Assembly (NCBI GenBank): GCA_026182355.1 | Contig: JAPFBL010000007.1 | Span: forward strand, 868,001-932,000 | Direction: 5' to 3' | Source: Hermatobates lingyangjiaoensis | Lineage: Eukaryota; Arthropoda; Insecta; Hemiptera; Hermatobatidae | Length of the DNA stretch: 64,000 nt | Shown here: positions 34,325 through 46,499 of the stretch, in pieces | Layout: each line of letters opens with the position of its first letter | Numbering within the stretch: the first letter of the stretch is position 1 | Translations under genes and position numbers: made by a program | Notes under the pieces: generated by a model | Databases searched by the model: none | Seen by the model: the letters and a program-made list of their open reading frames with translations, nothing else | What the model was told of the DNA's origin: nothing

Positions 34325-36354
34325 AAAAATCTGGAGTGGCCTACACTCAACTTTACTATAAGTAAACATAATATCGAACTTCTTGGGTATATAATATATA
34401 TAATGTCTCATTTAAGCATAATATAATCGTCTAAAAGGGAGATGTTTATTAGTCTTTCATTCCTGAAGTAGTACAGGTAGTGATTGATCCACTTTTTTTG
34501 TATGTCACACAATTAACAGTTCAATCATTAGTATAACTACAGCAGTAATAACATTATAAAAAGTAAATTAAAAATTTGCTTGTACGAAATAATTTCCTAC
34601 AAGAAAGCATGGCTTTTGCTCCAATAGCTAGTGGATCTCTTACATAGTTTATCTGACCTCCTTCTACATTTAATACTTAAGACAAATTTTCCCATTTAGA
34701 AATTCAAATATTTTAAGTATATTAAAAGCACTACAAATTTTTTGTCTGAAGTGTAAAAATATGTAAGAAAAAATTTCGTTTTAAGATAAGATGTAAGTTA
34801 ATATCATTTATTATTATTAAAAGAATTTTTTTTTTAACACTGAATAATGTTCTACATTTTTAGTCTTTTATCAAATTATTATACTGGAAATTTTATGGCA
34901 TGCTAGAGTTTTTTAAAAACTCACTTTTCTTTCCCTTAGTCAAAAATCATAAAAATCCAATTTACTCTGAGCGAATGTTATTTTTTCTCACGTGCTGTAC
35001 TCTACACTTTGCTGTAAATGTATATTGAGAAAAAATATGTTGGTAAATAGCGACTTTTGTATTCTCAAATCAAGTTCGAAGCCGACTTTTCTGTACAATT
35101 TTAAATTTAAAAGCTGGAAGCTTGAAATTTTTAAGTATAATGGTAACTATTAGACAAGAATAGTGAAAAAAATGGATATTAGTCGAAAACATAGAAGGTC
35201 TCTTACAGGATGAAAAAGTTCATTCCACAAACTTCAGTATTAACCAAAAATAATGTCATTCATAAACATAAAAAAATCAGCATCTGATATTAATCCTTGT
35301 AGAATGTTGCAAAATGTAGATCGATTAGAACATTTTGTTAGACTAACTCATCATACCATGAAAAGAATCAGAAATTATATGTTTAATTCGCTCTATTGTC
35401 GTTGAATTTTTACATATAAGAATTATATTCTTTTTATATCACATATAAGTCGTTAAATCATTTCAAAATTGTCATTATATCTATAAACAGTATATTATTT
35501 CGGTCAATTCGCTCAAAAAAATTCTAAGTCAACGTAAACAATGTAAAAAAATATCAAAAATTTTTACAAGTATAGAAGGTGATCCATTAGTCTGGGATAA
35601 ACAAACAGTTTTTATAGCTTTATTGCACTTTGCCATGATTGAACTTTCATGATTTTTTTTTAATTAATAATTTTTTGTTCCGTTTTTGGTCAAATTTTCA
35701 TGGTTTCTTAATGAGCCGTTTAACGTTAAAAAAACATTTTCTGAAAACAGAAATCATACTTTAACGCCCCTTTGGCGAATGTAATTTTAAAAACAAATAT
35801 CTCATTTCATTCTCCATACAATGATCTATTTTTAGGTATTGTTTGATTTTGATCGGTCATACAGCATGGTTTGTATGGCTCTCTTAAGCTTTGAGATTGA
35901 ATTGAAGTTCTAATTTTTACATTTTATTGAAAAAAATATTTGTAGTTTTTTTAAATTTTGAATATTTTTCTTTTATTGCATTTGTAACCTCAAAGATAGT
36001 GCCAACATTTCAAAACTCTAAAGTTAGGAGTTTAGGAGAAAAAATGTTGTCTATAAACAGGTTTTTTGCAAAAAAAGTGACTTTCCCGTCATGCATAATT
36101 CTTCCCAAACAATAGGGATCCTCTATACTATGATAGGGCCCATTTTTGTGTAAAATATCAACTTGATCCATCAAAGATTCTGGACCGTAGCATGGTAATA
36201 AGCAATGCTAACACACGCACCCACCCACCCACACAAAGACATCATCAAAAAACTTCATAAAACAACCTCTGGGACCTCAAAACATGTAATTCTGTCAAAA
36301 CCTCAAGATCGAATTTTTCATAATCACTATACTTTATTTATAGTAAAGTAAAAA
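34325..36354 (+). mobile_element. 1.6 kb repeat family, copy 2 (about 2.0 kb, with an extra segment)
   Basis: Same termini and landmark order as copy 1 (AAAAATCTGGAGTGGCC ... TTATAGTAAAGTAAAA). It is longer because about 400 bp at roughly 34990-35400 has no counterpart in copies 1 and 3. The CCCA tract is short here (36221-36232). Confidence 0.75.
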
Positions 36355-37318
36355 TTGATAATAAATCGAGATTTAACAGCCTGTATTAGAAAATAGGAAA
36401 ACCCTCATGTATTCTTCTACAACAGAAGGTTGTCAACCTCAAATTTCAGTAAGGCAAAATTGAATAGTGAAGTAATGTCAGGAGCCATATTTAATATTTA
36501 TTGAAAAATTAAATGCAACTGATATGGAATGTTCATCCTTTTCATATGTAAACAAACTTTAGTTTTGCTTAAACACAACTAAATGTGGTATTCAAACAAA
36601 AACACAGATCTGGTATTCATTTCTTATTTAAATAAATAAAGTATGTTTCTCCCCATATCCTTTCAAGTTCCTTTTCAAACTAAACCTTTTTCAAAGCCAA
36701 CAACAAAAGAACCAAAACGAAAAATGACATTTAATAAAAATCCAACTATTAAAATATATATATGTAAACTATATTCACAAAAAAGAACACACAGAAATGA
36801 AACAGAAACTCACTGCTATATTTTGATGGCTTCGTCATCAGGAAAATAGATGAGAATCACTCTGAAGACTGGTAACAACTCAGTGATCTATAAATATATC
36901 ACAAACATGAATATCCTAAAAAAAAAATCACAACCACATATCTTAATCTATTCTTTGTGATATATATTTCTTTGATATAAAATATATATCACAAACAAAT
37001 ATACTGAAGTAAGTTAAGAAAAATGTTTTAAACATCTTGAAGTTTATTCTGTAATTACTAAAATAAAGCAAATCCAATTTTAATAATTTTAAAAGGGAAT
37101 TATTACCATAAATAAAGTTTCTTTTTGCTGAATTACCTTTAAAAATTCATTATTTTCATTAAAACAAATGCTCAAATAATCAAAATAAAGTGTTAAAAAG
37201 TCTAAAAATTAGAGAAATTTGGCAAATTACTTCTTTAATAAACAAGATATAGGATTAAATTTAGTTTAAACACATTTAAAAACTAATTTCATAGATACTT
37301 AAATAGTTTTTATATAAT

Positions 37319-37960
37319 TGTGTTGATATAATTTTTAATAATAAACATTTCATAATATCAAAATTATTAATATGATTGATCATATATAGAAACTACAGTT
37401 TCAAATTATGAAAAAAAAATATGTGATAATGCAGAATGAACCAAAAGTAAGTTTACAATTGCCCAAATCTTTTCTTTGCTACATAAAAATTTCAATTGGT
37501 GAACAATATAATACAAGTATTAAATTAATATTAAATTAGTTGAAATTAAATACAATATATGAATGTTGAATTGAACTATTGAGGTTTTTAGCAAGAGGAA
37601 TTAGTATGAAACTAGTAAATAACTTAATTAATCTACCAATAGGAAGAAATATGACATTATAACAGATTGAACAAGTAATGAACATTTAAAGTGCTCAACC
37701 TATCATTTAGTGTTGATATAATTTTTAATAATAAACCATTCATAATGTCAAAATTATAAATATGACTATATATAGAAACTACAGTTTTAAAATATTAAAA
37801 ATTTTCAATGAATTTAACAACTATATGATAACAAAGAATGAACCAAAAATAAGTTTACAGTTACCCAACTCTTTTCATTGCTTCATAATGATTTCAATAG
37901 GTAAACAATTATAATACAGGTAAATGAAATGGGTGTTAAATTAATATTGGAAGTTGTAAA
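37319..37960. repeat. Tandem duplication, period about 390 bp, two copies
   Basis: GTGTTGATATAATTTTTAAT, then AATAAAC, GAAACTACAGTTT, GAATGAACCAAAA.TAAGTTT, TTTCAAT.GGT.AACAAT and AATACA occur in the same order from 37319 and from 37712. The copies differ by short indels. Non-coding, AT-rich. Confidence 0.7.
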
Positions 37961-38364
37961 ATGCTGAGCTTGTTCTATGGACAAGGTTATTGTAGCCATG
38001 GTTTTAGTCCTGTATTATGTTCTCATATTTTTTCTAAATCAGTTTTAGTTAACGTAATTTTTCATTATATGATTATAAAGAACGATTTTTATTTATTAAT
38101 TAAAAGAATATGCCAGTAATTAGTAAAATGAACGTTAAATGATACATCATTACATTGTATAACAAAATTAATACTAACTGAATTGAAATAGTTAATTGTA
38201 TTAAACATGAAACAACTATAATCATAAAAACAATGATAACTATTATTGAATTCAAACTGTAAGAGTTACACATAATATTAGAAAGTAATATATTCCATTA
38301 AACTGTAATAATTTAAAATGAAATTCTAATTATTTCAATAATTTATTTCTGGTAGGATATTTGT

Positions 38365-38455
38365 TTGACATTTTGATAAATAACAAACACATTATTCTGT
38401 ATTTTTAATTAATTTGTCACATTGTGTATAAATATAGGTATGCATTATTGATTTT
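38365..38455. repeat. Short duplicated segment, copy A
   Basis: TTTGATAAATAACAAACACA, TTATTCTGTATTTTTAATTA and GTGTATAAATATAGGTATG. A diverged copy is at 38976-39060. Confidence 0.65.
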
Positions 38456-38721
38456 AATATAATTTTTTTAAAGAAAGGACGCTAACCTATAACTGAAGTA
38501 GCCATTTGGTTAAACATAATCACTAAGAAATTGTCATCTAATTATTTATTTATTATTATTATTATTGAACTAATTTATTGTTAAAAATATACCTACAAAT
38601 AGTTGCAGAAACGGTCGTACTTACGATTTGTTTAAATATTCAGGAATATTGTTCTTTTCAGAGAATAATATTTCATTATGGCGGATGTATTAGAACACTA
38701 CAGAGTCGTATTCTGAACTGG

Positions 38722-38763
38722 CCAATCACAGTGCATGATGTGCATGACTTGCACATGACGTCA
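38722..38763 (+). promoter_or_regulatory. CCAAT and CRE-like cluster, possible orphan promoter
   Basis: CCAAT at 38722-38726 and a perfect CRE palindrome TGACGTCA at 38756-38763, with ATTACGTCAT soon after. Just upstream is ATGGCGG in a YY1-like context, starting a 12-codon frame. It stands out from AT-rich surroundings. No gene is attached, so this could be chance or a relic. Confidence 0.3.
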
Positions 38764-38871
38764 CTCAAGCAAAATCATTTCAATTACGTCATTTATTGGT
38801 TCACTTAATTTCTTTAAATAAAACACTATTTTACTTGTTTTCTTTAAGGAAATATATGGATGACTGTATTT

Positions 38872-38884
38872 CTATATATATATA

Positions 38885-38929
<45 letters not shown>
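38872..38929. repeat. (TA)n microsatellite
   Basis: TA dinucleotides with one TTAA interruption, followed by more TA-rich sequence to about 39145. Confidence 0.85.
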
Positions 38930-38934
<5 letters not shown>

Positions 38935-38975
38935 TGCTATGTTATATACTATACTATATACTATATTATATATAC

Positions 38976-39060
38976 TATTTGATAAATAACACGCACATTA
39001 TTCTATATTTTAAATTAATTTGACATATTGTGTGTAAATATAGGTATGTGTTATTGTTTT
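38976..39060. repeat. Short duplicated segment, copy B
   Basis: TTTGATAAATAACACGCACA and GTGTGTAAATATAGGTATG match 38365-38455 about 610 bp upstream, with a few substitutions. Confidence 0.65.
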
Positions 39061-39430
39061 AATACACAAATCAATATAGTACCATAGTACTATAGTATAT
39101 AATACTATAGTACTATAATATACTATACTATATTACTATATATATGGATATTCATGATTTGTTTTCTTGACCAAATATTTATATGATGTAATTTTTTTTG
39201 AGGGTTGAGGTCTAATGATTTTAAACTAGTCCTTTTGCCGACGCTTCGACATATATTTATATCATCTTCAGGGCTACAACATGATTGTTTTACAATTACC
39301 ACTACTATTACTACTACTTTGGTTATTTATTACATTTTACATGTACAGAAAAAGAAAGGAATTGATCCATAAATCAGTTATATTTCGACTATGATTTTTT
39401 TTTCACATTGACATAAGGATATTGAAATAA

Positions 39431-40957
39431 GGATATGATTATTAGTCATTCATTCCTGAGGTAGTACAGATAGTGATTGAAGGACATATCAATATATAAG
39501 CTTAATTTTGTACATCACACAGCTGATGCAAATAATTTCATTAGTATAACTACAGCAGTAATAATATTTTTTAAAGCCAAAGTGAACATTTCTTGATACG
39601 AAATATTTTCCTATGAGAGAACGTGGCTTTTGTTCAAATAGCCAGTGGATTTCTTACATCGTTTACTTGACATCCTTCTACATTGAATATTAAAGTAAAC
39701 TTTTCAAATTTAAAACAGGAAATAACCCTTTTTTTCTCTGAAAAACATCATAAACAGCGAAGATAATGTTGTTTTAAGATGATTTATAATTAAAGATGTA
39801 CGATAATTACATTTTTTAATCTCTAAACGAAAGATTTCAATTTTGAATTATCTTTTACATTTTTGGTTTTTTACAGAATTATTATACTGGGAATTTTATG
39901 GCTTCTTAGTATTTAATAAGATTATTTTCCTTCCCCTTTGTCAAATAACATATATACGAATTTTTTCTGAGTGAGTGTTATAATTTTCCTGCACAATATT
40001 ATTCCTCTTACATCTCATATAAGTCAATAAACAATTTAAATTGTTCCTTTATAAATATCAATTTTATCTCAGTGGATTCGCTCAAAAAATGTGTAAGTCA
40101 ATGTAAACAATGTAAAAAATGTAAAAATTCGACAAGTATAGCAGGTGATCTCTCAGTCTAGGATAAACAAACAGTTTTTATAGCGTTATTGCTCTTTCCC
40201 GTAATTGAAACCTCACGATTTTTTTTTTATGAATTGCTAATTTTTCGTTCCATTTTTGGCCAAACTTTCATTATTTTTTAATGAGCCGTTTAGCTCAAAA
40301 AAACATTTTCTGAAAACAGAAATCGTACTGTAACCCTTAGCCGTACTTAACCGTACGCCCCTTTAGCGAATGTAATTTTGCAAAAAAATATCTCAACTCA
40401 TTCTCCACATAATGTTCTATTTTTAGGCATAGTTTCATTTTGATCCGTCAAACGGTATGACTTGTATCGCTCTCACAAGGTTTGATATTGAATTATAAGT
40501 CAAAATGTTTACATTTTATTGAAAAAAAAAATATTTCCTCTTTTTTTAAAATTCTGAATATATTTTTCGTTTCTTCCATTTGACTCTTCAAAGATAATGT
40601 CAAAATTTCAAAACTCTAGGGTTATCAGTTTAGGAGAAATAAATGTTTTCTAAAAAACGGTTTTTGGCAAAAAAAGTGACTTTCTCATCATGCATAATTC
40701 TTCCCAAGCAATAGGGATCTTTGTCTTTATTGGGCCCATTTTTGTGTAAAATATCAACTTGATCCATCAAAGATTCTGGACCGTAGCATGGTAACAAGCA
40801 ATGCTAACACACTCATCCAACCACCCACACACACACAGACATCATCGAAAAAACTTCATAAAATGACTTCTAGGGCCGTCTTCTAGTCTAATTCCGTCAA
40901 AATATCGAGATCGAATTTTTTCACGATCACTATACTTTACTTATAGTAAAGTAAAAA
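39431..40957 (+). mobile_element. 1.6 kb repeat family, copy 4 (left-truncated)
   Basis: Begins at the internal landmark CATTCCTGAGGTAGTACAGA and lacks the left terminus. It runs to ATACTTTACTTATAGTAAAG at the right end. It is closely similar to copy 1, for example GCAGGTGATCTCTCAGTCTA in both. Confidence 0.78.
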
Positions 40958-42180
40958 AGGTAATGTCTAAAAGGATTTCTTTGAAAATATTATGCTAGAA
41001 ATATCAAAGATATAAAAAGACTCTGTTTACTTGAAAGGCTAAACTGAAAAAGCCTACAACAGTTATATTGAGTGATATCACTAACTGAATGTCCTAATGA
41101 AAGAAATTCTTTGTTAGAACATGAGCTTTGCATACAGTTGAGGAATAAATGAAAAGGAAAGCATATAAAAGGTGGCTATGAAAACGGCTTTGTTAATTAA
41201 AAACAACATTCTAACGGAGAATAAATTTATTTACGATGACAAGTATGAAGTTCATTAAAGCACATTTTAATTTTTCTCTTTGATATTATAGGACCAACTA
41301 GATTTTTGCGTTAAAGAACAAACTTACAGTCTCTAATTTTCGGTTGAACCATCTTCAGGAGAGATAAGTGAGAGAAACCAAGCGCTATGTATAATGACTG
41401 GATAGTGACTTGGAAGCACTATCTCCATCCCCTCCCCTCCTCTTGAATATGCTACAAATTGAGATATACTTGGGGAAGAATTAGCAATCATAAGGCACTG
41501 GATTTCGCTAAGTAATAAACATGTAACAAGACAGCACTTGGTAATGGTGAATTAAAGATCTTACTAATGAATTGAAATGTCCTTAATTTAGTTGTTTATC
41601 TGATTTAGTTTCTAATTGACTGAATTAAAAAGTGAATTAATATTATCACATATAGATGTGATAATCTACATACTACAAAGTAAAAATAAAATAATATTAT
41701 ATGTTTAGAAAAGATTAACAACAGTCCAGAAAATGTGCATGCTTCTCATATTTAAAGCTCCGTAGGTGATAGCTCTCACCACGATGAACTAACTGAACAA
41801 TTGAACCAACAAATTCACTTAAGTAGATCATACAGATAATCTGGCAATTAAAACTCATAAAAAGTTTTCGTGAAATTTTTTAAATACTATAAGTATAATC
41901 AGTATAATATAGCTCTTATATCAAATTGTAGGTTCAAGTGCTAAGAGTATAACCTTACAATTTTTATCAGAATTGGCGAAATGGATATAACTAAATTGAA
42001 AAAATTAATCAATTGAATCGATTGAAAATTAGTTTTACATTTATTTACTTATAGTAAAGTTCAGTTTGTACTAAAATTGGAATGCCAATCTTCTTACATA
42101 TACAAAAATTAAAACTTGCAGGAAATAACGAAAAATGTAACATTAAAGGCACTGTTACATTTCTAAGAATATGATGTGAT

Positions 42181-42375
42181 ACTAGACGTGACCCCCTCGT
42201 TTCACTCAGTGTTAAGAAATTATAGCGGCAATTAATAAAATACATTCACTGAATATGATTGACAGAAATAACTGTTGCTGTTTCTTGATATTAATTCATG
42301 AAAACAATGATTCTTATGTTGCCACAAGCCTTTGATATATTATTCTTAACATGATTCAAGATATATATTCCACTG
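42181..42375 (+). repeat. Dispersed repeat pair, copy B
   Basis: ACTAGACGTGACCCCCTCGT, AAGAAATTATAG, GATTGACAGAAATAACTGTT, GTTTCTTG and TTCAAGATATATA match 27380-27570 in order. Confidence 0.65.
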
Positions 42376-43566
42376 TAAGAATATTTAATAAAACCAAAAA
42401 ATCATTTAAAAGTAAAAAAATTCATTTTTTGATTTAAGTAATCTACTTTAGCGAATTTGTTTGTTCAATTGTAGATGTGATAATAATCAATTTAAAAACA
42501 AATTAGAAACTGAATGAAATAAACAACTAAATTAAGGACATTTCAATTCATTAGTAAATTCTTTAATAAAGTATATAGCTTGTCTATCATTTATTTGTTG
42601 TCAAATGAAAATGTTTTTTTTCATTTTGCATAACAACTTCTAGTGATAAAAATTACAAAAAATATTGTTATGACATCTAACAATGGAACAAAATCGTTTT
42701 GTTATGGAACAAACCTGTACAAAATATTTGAACTTTTTGAAGAGCTAAGGATGAATTCGTTTAAAGCATTAAGATGATTCATGTTCATTATATGCAATAA
42801 GTGCTTTGCCATTTTTCTAAATGCCTGGAATTTACATTGGTATGATATCAACAAACTATCCCTTTATCTACAACCACCTGACCTACTAGGGTAAGTTGGG
42901 TAATCAGGTTTAAAAATAAGTAATAGCAATGTTTGAAAATTATTTCTACTAAACATATATTTCAAGTAAATACTTATTAAAACAGATGAATTTTCTTTTT
43001 GAAAAACATTAAATATTATTTTATTTCACCCAATTACAAAAAAATCGTCTTGCAATGTAATCTGATAAGTATAGCAAATGATCCATTATTCCAAAATGAA
43101 TTTTCAATTTTTGTAGCCATATTATTACCACTTGAGGTAATTGGAATTTATGATGTTTTTTTGTAGATTATTAATTTTAAGTTCTGGCTAGTAGATTACT
43201 GGCGTTTAGAGGTAAGTTTTATATGAACTTATTCTATATGTCACACTCTTTTGATTTCACTACCTATCTATCTAAATAAATATATGTTGACCTTTACTCG
43301 GATTAAATGCAGTACTCGTATTACTTGGTTAATCCATATCGTTGTAGATTAAAACCATATTCATCGGAGATGATGAAAAGAGCCTGCCCTTGTGCCTTGC
43401 ACCCTTTATAATTTTAAATCAAATTCGTAAACAATAACAAATACATTTGTGTAAATAAATTAATTATATCCAATTTGACAATCAAGCGATACCAAATTTG
43501 TTCAACAATTTTAATAATTGTTTAATTTTTAATGTAGGAAATTCTTAACTGGGTTGGTAAACAATC

Positions 43567-45200
43567 TTTTTACTTTACTATAAGTAAAGTATAGTGATCG
43601 TGAAAAAATTCGATCTCGAGATTTTGACAGAATTACATGTTTTGAGGTCCCAGAAGTCGTTTTATGACGTTTTTACGATGATGTCTGTGTGTGTGTGGGT
43701 GGGTGGGTGGGTGGGTGCGTGTGTTAGCATTGCTTGTTACCACGCTACGGTCCAGAATCTTTGATGGATCAAGTTGATATTTTACACAAAAATGGGCCTC
43801 ATAAAGACGAAGATCCCTATTGTTTGGGAAGAATTATGCTTGATGGGAAAGTCACTTTTTTTGCCAAAAACTGTTTTTTTTAAAACATTTATTTCTCCTA
43901 AACTGATAACTCTAGAGTTTTGAAATTTTGACATTATCTTTGAGGTTACAAATGCAACAAACGAAAAATAAATTCAGAATTTTTAAACAACGGGAAATAT
44001 TTTTTTTTTCAATAAAATGTAAAAATTTTGACTTATAATTCAATCTCAAACCTTGTGAGAGCGATAAAAGCCATACTGTTTGATGGATCAAAATGAAACT
44101 ATGCCTAAAAATAGAACATTATGTGGAGAATGAGTTGGGATATTTTTTTCTAAAATTACATTCGCTAAAGGGGCGTTGCAGTACGATTTGTGTTTTCAGA
44201 AAATATTTTTTTGACGCTAAACATCTCATTAAAAAATAACGAAAATTTGACCAAAAATAAAACAAAAAAATTAGCAATTCATAAAAAAAAAATCATGAAG
44301 TTCCAATTACGGGAAAGAGCAATAACGATATAAAAACTCTTTGTTTATCCTAGACTAAGAGATCACCTGCTATACTTGTCGAATTTTTTGTATTTTTTTT
44401 CATTGTTTACATTGACTTAGAAATTTTTTGAGCGAATCCACTGAGATAAAATTGATGTTTCTAATGGAAAAAGGAAAATATATTATTGACTTATAAGAGA
44501 TGTAAGAGGAATAATATTGTGCAGGAAAATGATAACACTCATTAAAAAAAATTCGTATATATGTTATTTGACAAAGGGGAAGGAAAATGATCTTATTAAA
44601 TACTAAGAAGCCATAAAATTCCCAGTATAATAATTCTGTTAAAAACCAAAAATGTAATAGATAATTCAAAATATAAATCTTTCGTTTAGAGATTAATAAC
44701 TGTAATTATCGTACATCTTTAATTAACAAATCACCTTAAAACAACATTTTCTTCGCTGTTTAAGATGTTTTTCAGAGAAAAAAAGGGTATTTTACTGTTT
44801 CAAATTTGAAAATTTTACACTAATATTCAATGTAGAAGGATGTCAAGTAAACGATGTAAGAAATCTACTGGCTATTTGAACAATAGCCATGTTCTCTTGA
44901 AGGATAATATTTCGTTTCAAGAAATGTTCACATTGGTTTTTCAAAAATGTTATTACTGCTGTAGTTATACTAATGAAATTATTTGCAAATAATAAATTAT
45001 TTGTGATGTACAAAAATAAGCTTATAAATTGATATGTCCTTCAATCGCTATCTGTACTACCTCACAAATGCAATGCTAATAATTATATCCCATTTAGATA
45101 TTTATGTTATGCTTAAATGATACGTTATGTTTTATATACTCAAGAAATTTGACATTGAGTTACTTATAGTAAAGTAGAGTGTAGGCCACTCCAGATTTTT
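43567..45200 (-). mobile_element. 1.6 kb repeat family, copy 3 (full length, inverted)
   Basis: Mirror image of copy 1: starts TTTTACTTTACTATAAGTAA and AGTATAGTGATCGTG, has GGGT tracts at 43698-43720, and ends GTAGGCCACTCCAGATTTTT. Length is about 1.63 kb, as copy 1. The 44400-44669 open frame inside it has no family features. Confidence 0.8.
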
Positions 45201-46191
45201 TTTAATATGCATCATAAACATTAAACATTCAATTAATATAAAGATGGAACAAGTGAAATAAACAATTGAAAATGAACAATATTAAGAATTACTTCTTTAG
45301 ATTCTGATCTCAGTGACGGTATATCTCATGAACTATGGCAACAGTGAACAAAGTAAGTAAATCGTATGTCGTTTCTTATGCGACCTCAAAATATTTCCGA
45401 GCATGTTTTACGGCACAAATTAAACTAATCGCATAAAACTTCTTTCTGGACCAGTTGGTATGTGCAGCGTATGAAACGCCAAATCCGCTAAGATGGTGCA
45501 TAAAGTTTACACTTATTTTGTGGATAGCTGTTTTGGATTAACTTTTTTATTTATTAGAATAATATTCAGAATAAATTAGATGATATATAAATCATTATTA
45601 AAAGTAATATTGTTAAACTATATTTAGTAAAATATTGTACATTTGTAAATTATGTTGGAAAATGTGTACAATGTATCATGGTAAATGTAATTCATTAAAT
45701 GTTGTGGCAGCCATATGGTAGTATTGTAATAATTACTCTATGACTCCAGTTAATATGAGTGAACTTTCTTAAAACCTCTAAGTGATATGTCATAATGTAC
45801 TAAACATGTTATTTATAACTAAATGTGATCTTATTATTCAACCATAATTTTATAATTGGAAATGAAGTGTGATTTCACTCAGCAATTTAATTTCTGTATA
45901 AGTAAACACAGATTAGTGGATAATACATAATCTTATAAAGATAATTAAGAAGTTAAAGCACTGTAATTTTAGATTCTTGGTAGTTGTTTATAGTGCATAT
46001 CATCCATGTAGTCATTAAACTTTGACAAAAATAAAAGTCAGTTAAATTAAGAATTAAAATATACCATAAATGTATTTAATAATTTTAAATGAATGACTAA
46101 ATTTAATTAGATTGTAATACCTTTTCATTTTCACAGCCAAAATTGTATTTCAAATATTGTTGTTATTCTTTTAGTTTGTATCGGTACTCAT

Positions 46192-46200
46192 AGAGGGCGC
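46192..46200 (+). promoter_or_regulatory. CTCF-like motif AGAGGGCGC near the Clic promoter
   Basis: Fits AG(A/G)(G/T)GGCGC, the core I know for insect CTCF, about 70 bp before the predicted start site. Nine bases alone are weak evidence. Confidence 0.3.
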
Positions 46201-46267
46201 CAAAGCCCATATCTCCTTCAAAGCGTGATAGTATGTGTTGCCCCCTCCAACAAGTTATGCTGGGCAG

Positions 46268-46272
46268 TCAGT
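46268..46272 (+). promoter_or_regulatory. Arthropod initiator TCAGT, possible Clic transcription start
   Basis: GCAGTCAGTTTTC contains TCAGT with its A at 46270, giving a 152-nt 5' UTR. No TATA box at -30. Position +28 (CTGTTA) is not a canonical DPE. Other starts are possible. Confidence 0.35.
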
Positions 46273-46421
46273 TTTCTTTATAGTTGCACTGATGTTCTGT
46301 TATTGTGTGCCGATGTAACATCTTGAAATCTTGTAATCGAGTTTGTTTTCAAATTTGTAAACGGTTAATCATTTTTGAGAACATATTGGTGTTATAATAT
46401 TAGTGAAAACAGTGCCCCACC

Positions 46422-46499
46422 ATGTCTGAAGATAGTGCAAATCATAATGGTACAGAGAATGGAAACGGAGACGTCCCTGAAATAGAATTAATTATTAAG
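46422..46499 (+). CDS. Clic: Chloride intracellular channel protein (CLIC), first coding exon
   Basis: The ATG lies in a strong context (CCCCACCATGT), preceded by an AT-rich leader. It encodes 26 residues: an acidic, Asn/Gly-rich start (MSEDSANHNGTENGN) and then DVPEIELIIK. The exon ends at AAG|GTAATT in phase 0. Known: insect CLIC proteins begin with a short variable acidic Asn/Gly stretch followed by D-V-P-E-I-E-L-I-I-K, the first beta-strand of the thioredoxin-like N-terminal domain. CLICs are soluble GST-fold proteins with glutaredoxin-like activity that can enter membranes. The expected next exon with the CxxC/S-type active site is not in the window. Identification rests on this one short exon. 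Confidence 0.82.

Larger units (their letters stand above)
29327..46269. other. Intergenic region, about 17 kb, repeat-filled
   Basis: No protein gene supported on either strand. It contains a Helitron remnant (30020-30870), a foldback-like region (29765-30025), degenerate AT-rich tandem repeats (31560-32620), three long copies of the 1.6 kb family, a two-copy tandem duplication (37319-37960), TA microsatellites and a CCAAT/CRE cluster near 38722-38763. Open frames of 60-90 codons here are low complexity or lie in repeats. Confidence 0.65.

Noticed and set aside
38796..39023. 75-codon Ile-Tyr frame
   Set aside because: Produced by the (TA)n microsatellite, as are the frames at 22867 and 31326.
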